Source: an uncultured Oscillospiraceae bacterium (lineage in GTDB: Bacteria; Bacillota; Clostridia; Oscillospirales; Oscillospiraceae). From it: 7,209 nt of DNA. The stretch covers positions 1 through 7,209 of the forward strand of contig CALWXY010000142.1 in the NCBI GenBank assembly GCA_944385595.1, written 5' to 3'. Shown in pieces: positions 5,527 to 7,209 of this stretch. The first letter of the stretch is position 1. Each line of letters opens with the position of its first letter. A program made the position numbers and the translations under genes. The notes under the pieces were generated by a model. That model was given only the letters and a program-made list of their open reading frames with translations. It had not been told where the DNA came from and searched no databases.

Positions 5527-6090
5527 GTGAGCTCCGCCGGTAAAATTAACTTCAACAGATATTTCCTCTGCTTCCTCGCCTACGCCGTAATCGGCTGGGC
5601 ATACGAGGTGTTCCTGGAGGTCGTGGTCTACCGCTGGGGCTACAGCGACAGGGGCGTCCTCTTCGGGCCGTACTGCCCCATCTACGGCTTCGGCGCTCTG
5701 GTGTTCATATTCTGCCTCAGGCCGCTGTTCCGCGCGAAGCTGCACCCCCTGCTCCGTCTGCCGCTGGTGTTTCTCGGCTGTATGCTCACGGCGACGGCTA
5801 TAGAGCTGGCCGCGAGCTACCTGCTCGAGGCGCTCACCGGCTCGTGGCCCTGGCAGACCTACGCCGACTATAAAATCAACTTTCAGGCGCGCATAGCGCT
5901 CTCGCCGTCGGTGCGCTTCGGACTCGGCGGAATCCTCTTCCTATATGTATTGCAGCCTCTGTTTGAAAAAGCGCTGGACGCCGTCGGCGAGGCGCGCTAT
6001 ACGAAAGCCGCCCGCCTGCTGGCGAGCCTCTTTGCCGCCGACGTGGCCGTGAACGCGGTGCTGCTGCTGAAAAGCCTGATACTCAAATGA
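5527..6090 (+). CDS. PF06541 (ABC_trans_CmpB-like) multi-pass membrane protein
   Basis: 187 residues from the GTG start, which is picked by GGAGGT at 5515-5520; an ATG at 5506 would add seven residues. Family features in order: a first helix ending GWAYEVFLEVV (GWxxEV near residues 23-28), then DRGVLFGPYCPIYGFGAL (RGxLxGPxCPIYGxG at about 42-56), then a helix with E93 and SYLLE (97-101), then W107 and YKINFQARIAL (about 115-125). These are the conserved elements of a Bacillota family annotated as putative ABC-transporter type IV membrane proteins. Its function is undemonstrated as far as I know, and no ATPase gene is nearby. Four to five membrane helices are likely. It follows the MATE gene by 54 nt without a promoter or terminator between them, so the two are probably cotranscribed; a functional link is inference. 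A palindromic terminator starts at its stop codon. Confidence 0.85.
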   Translation: MSSAGKINFNRYFLCFLAYAVIGWAYEVFLEVVVYRWGYSDRGVLFGPYCPIYGFGALVFIFCLRPLFRAKLHPLLRLPLVFLGCMLTATAIELAASYLLEALTGSWPWQTYADYKINFQARIALSPSVRFGLGGILFLYVLQPLFEKALDAVGEARYTKAARLLASLFAADVAVNAVLLLKSLILK

Positions 6091-6119
6091 AAAAGCTCCC
6101 GGATATCCGGGAGCTTTTT
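6090..6119. terminator. Bidirectional intrinsic terminator, perfect 30-bp palindrome
   Basis: AAAAAGCTCCCGGAT (6090-6104) is followed directly by its exact reverse complement (6105-6119). Either strand yields a G-C-rich stem with a run of five T after it. It begins at the last base of the PF06541 stop codon and ends 2 nt before the stop codon of the convergent NhaC gene, serving both transcripts. Confidence 0.93.
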
Positions 6120-6121
6120 GC

Positions 6122-7209
6122 TTATTTCCTTTTGCCGAATACTATGAAGCCTATCGCGCTCACAGCCATCAGCACCGGGTAGTACATGAACGGTATGATC
6201 TCGACGCTGCTGATAGCCCCGGCTCCGAGTATGGCGCAGGCTCCGGCGGCGGCATAGAGCAGCTGCGCGCCGTACGGTATCAGACCCTGCACGACGGAGG
6301 CGAAGATGTCGAGTATGGAGGCGGTGCAGCGCGGCTCGATGCCGTACTCCGAGCTAATCTCCTTGGCGAGCGAGCCTGTCATCACGATGGCGATGGTGTT
6401 GTTGGCCGTCGCTATATCGACGCCCGCGACGATGGCCGCTATGCCGAGCTGCGCGCTCCTCGGGCTCCCGACCTTGCTCTTCACGAGGTCGAGCACGGCC
6501 TGGATGCCGCCGCCCTCCTTCATCAGCGAGCCTATGCAGCAGACGACTATGGAGATGACGGTGATGTCGTACATGCCGGTGATGCCGCTGTTCATGAGGT
6601 TGAATATCTCGGAGAAGGCGAACATGCCGGTGCCCATGCCGATGACGACGGAGGCGAGGATTCCGGCCACAAGGACGAGGAAGATGTTGAAGCCTATGAG
6701 CGCGCCGACGAGGACCAGCAGATACGGCAGCACCTGCAGCACCATGGCCGTGCTTATCGGCTCAAGCTCCAGAGGCGCGGGGGCGGAGTTCATGGTCGAG
6801 AAGAGGTAAAGTCCGGCGGCGACTATGGCGGCGGGCAGGACGATAAAGAAGTTCATGCGGAATTTGTCCTTCATCCCGCAGCCCTGGGTGCGGACGGCGG
6901 CTATGGTGGTGTCGGAGATCATCGAGAGGTTGTCGCCGAACATCGCGCCGGAGACGCATGCGCCGAGGCACATTGCGAGGCTGTAGCCGGTCTTGTCGGC
7001 TATGCCGACGGCAAACGGCACCAGCACTGTCACAGTGCCGACGGAGGGGCCCATAGCCGGCGAGATAAAACAGCCTATGAGGAACAGGCCGACCACCGAG
7101 AATGACGGCGGGATGGCGTGAAGCGCCAGCGTTACTGTGCTGTTCGCGCCGCCGGCTGCGCTGACAATGCCGGAGAACGCGCCGGCGGGGAGGAACAGCA
7201 GGCACACGG
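6122..7209 (-). CDS. NhaC-family Na+/H+ antiporter (5' end beyond window edge)
   Basis: The C-terminal 361-residue part of an ion-transporter-superfamily antiporter; the frame stays open past 7209. The GTG at 7207 is an internal valine codon, not a start. Full-length members are about 430-480 residues, so roughly a fifth is missing. Visible landmarks, numbered from 7207: GTVTVLVPFAVGIA (57-70), GACVSGAMFGDNLSMISDTT (82-101, the most typical NhaC segment), D264-IATANNT (264-271) in the second half, and SILDIFASVVQGLIPYG (297-313). The paired motifs reflect the two inverted structural repeats. About nine membrane helices remain. Family members exchange Na+ for H+, or, as in MleN, malate plus protons for Na+-lactate; which applies here cannot be decided. 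It is convergent with the MATE/PF06541 pair and shares their terminator. Its promoter lies outside the window. Confidence 0.9.
   Translation of the reverse strand, partial: VCLLFLPAGAFSGIVSAAGGANSTVTLALHAIPPSFSVVGLFLIGCFISPAMGPSVGTVTVLVPFAVGIADKTGYSLAMCLGACVSGAMFGDNLSMISDTTIAAVRTQGCGMKDKFRMNFFIVLPAAIVAAGLYLFSTMNSAPAPLELEPISTAMVLQVLPYLLVLVGALIGFNIFLVLVAGILASVVIGMGTGMFAFSEIFNLMNSGITGMYDITVISIVVCCIGSLMKEGGGIQAVLDLVKSKVGSPRSAQLGIAAIVAGVDIATANNTIAIVMTGSLAKEISSEYGIEPRCTASILDIFASVVQGLIPYGAQLLYAAAGACAILGAGAISSVEIIPFMYYPVLMAVSAIGFIVFGKRK

Noticed and set aside
5488..5745. Minus-strand frame of 85 codons over the start of the PF06541 gene
   Set aside because: Acidic, low-complexity product lying antisense to conserved family motifs.
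6306..6809. Open frame of 167 codons on the plus strand
   Set aside because: Antisense to the NhaC-family gene; rich in Met, Ser and Pro without domain features.

Overview
The window looks like chromosomal DNA from a GC-rich, endospore-forming or recently spore-forming Bacillota of class Clostridia. Something in the Oscillospirales / Ruminococcaceae-like group is my best guess, from protein flavour and GC richness rather than from any marker gene. The strongest clue is the minus-strand gene order: a LytM/M23 protein, an M50 membrane protease, a TIGR03960-type radical SAM protein, then a TIGR03936/DUF2344 protein. This is the order found in many Clostridia between the mre/min genes and the ribonuclease G - rplU - rpmA - obg genes.

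Layout. Positions 1-3650 (minus strand) form one tightly packed operon read right to left: spoIVFA-like M23 gene, spoIVFB-like M50 gene (1-nt TGATG overlap), radical SAM gene, and DUF2344 gene (8-nt overlap, cut by the left edge). Positions 3651-3757 are a divergent promoter region. It has a perfect consensus housekeeping promoter for the tRNA on the plus strand and a candidate sigma-E-type -10 element facing the spoIVF-like genes. Positions 3758-3833 are tRNA-Pro(CGG), followed at once by a 19-bp hairpin and, 70 nt later, a second terminator. Positions 4002-4045 hold a good extended -10 promoter overlapped by a 7-bp dyad, which drives a MATE-family efflux gene (4099-5472) and then a small PF06541 (ABC_trans_CmpB-like) membrane protein gene with a GTG start (5527-6090). 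A perfect 30-bp palindrome (6090-6119) acts as a bidirectional terminator between this pair and the convergent NhaC-family antiporter gene (6122-7209, its 5' part beyond the right edge).

How the genes fit together. The M23/M50 pair resembles the regulator-protease pair that activates pro-sigma-K in Bacillus sporulation. Here the protease is short (no CBS domain) and the M23 partner keeps a full set of metal-site residues. The radical SAM / DUF2344 pair is a widespread module without an experimentally settled function that I know of, and it travels with ribosome and RNA-processing genes. The right half is membrane transport and efflux with no visible regulator gene. I see no phage, IS element, CRISPR array or defence system. 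Much of the window is ordinary core genome; the points most worth checking are the regulatory sites around 3640-4100 and the unusual architecture of the M23/M50 pair.
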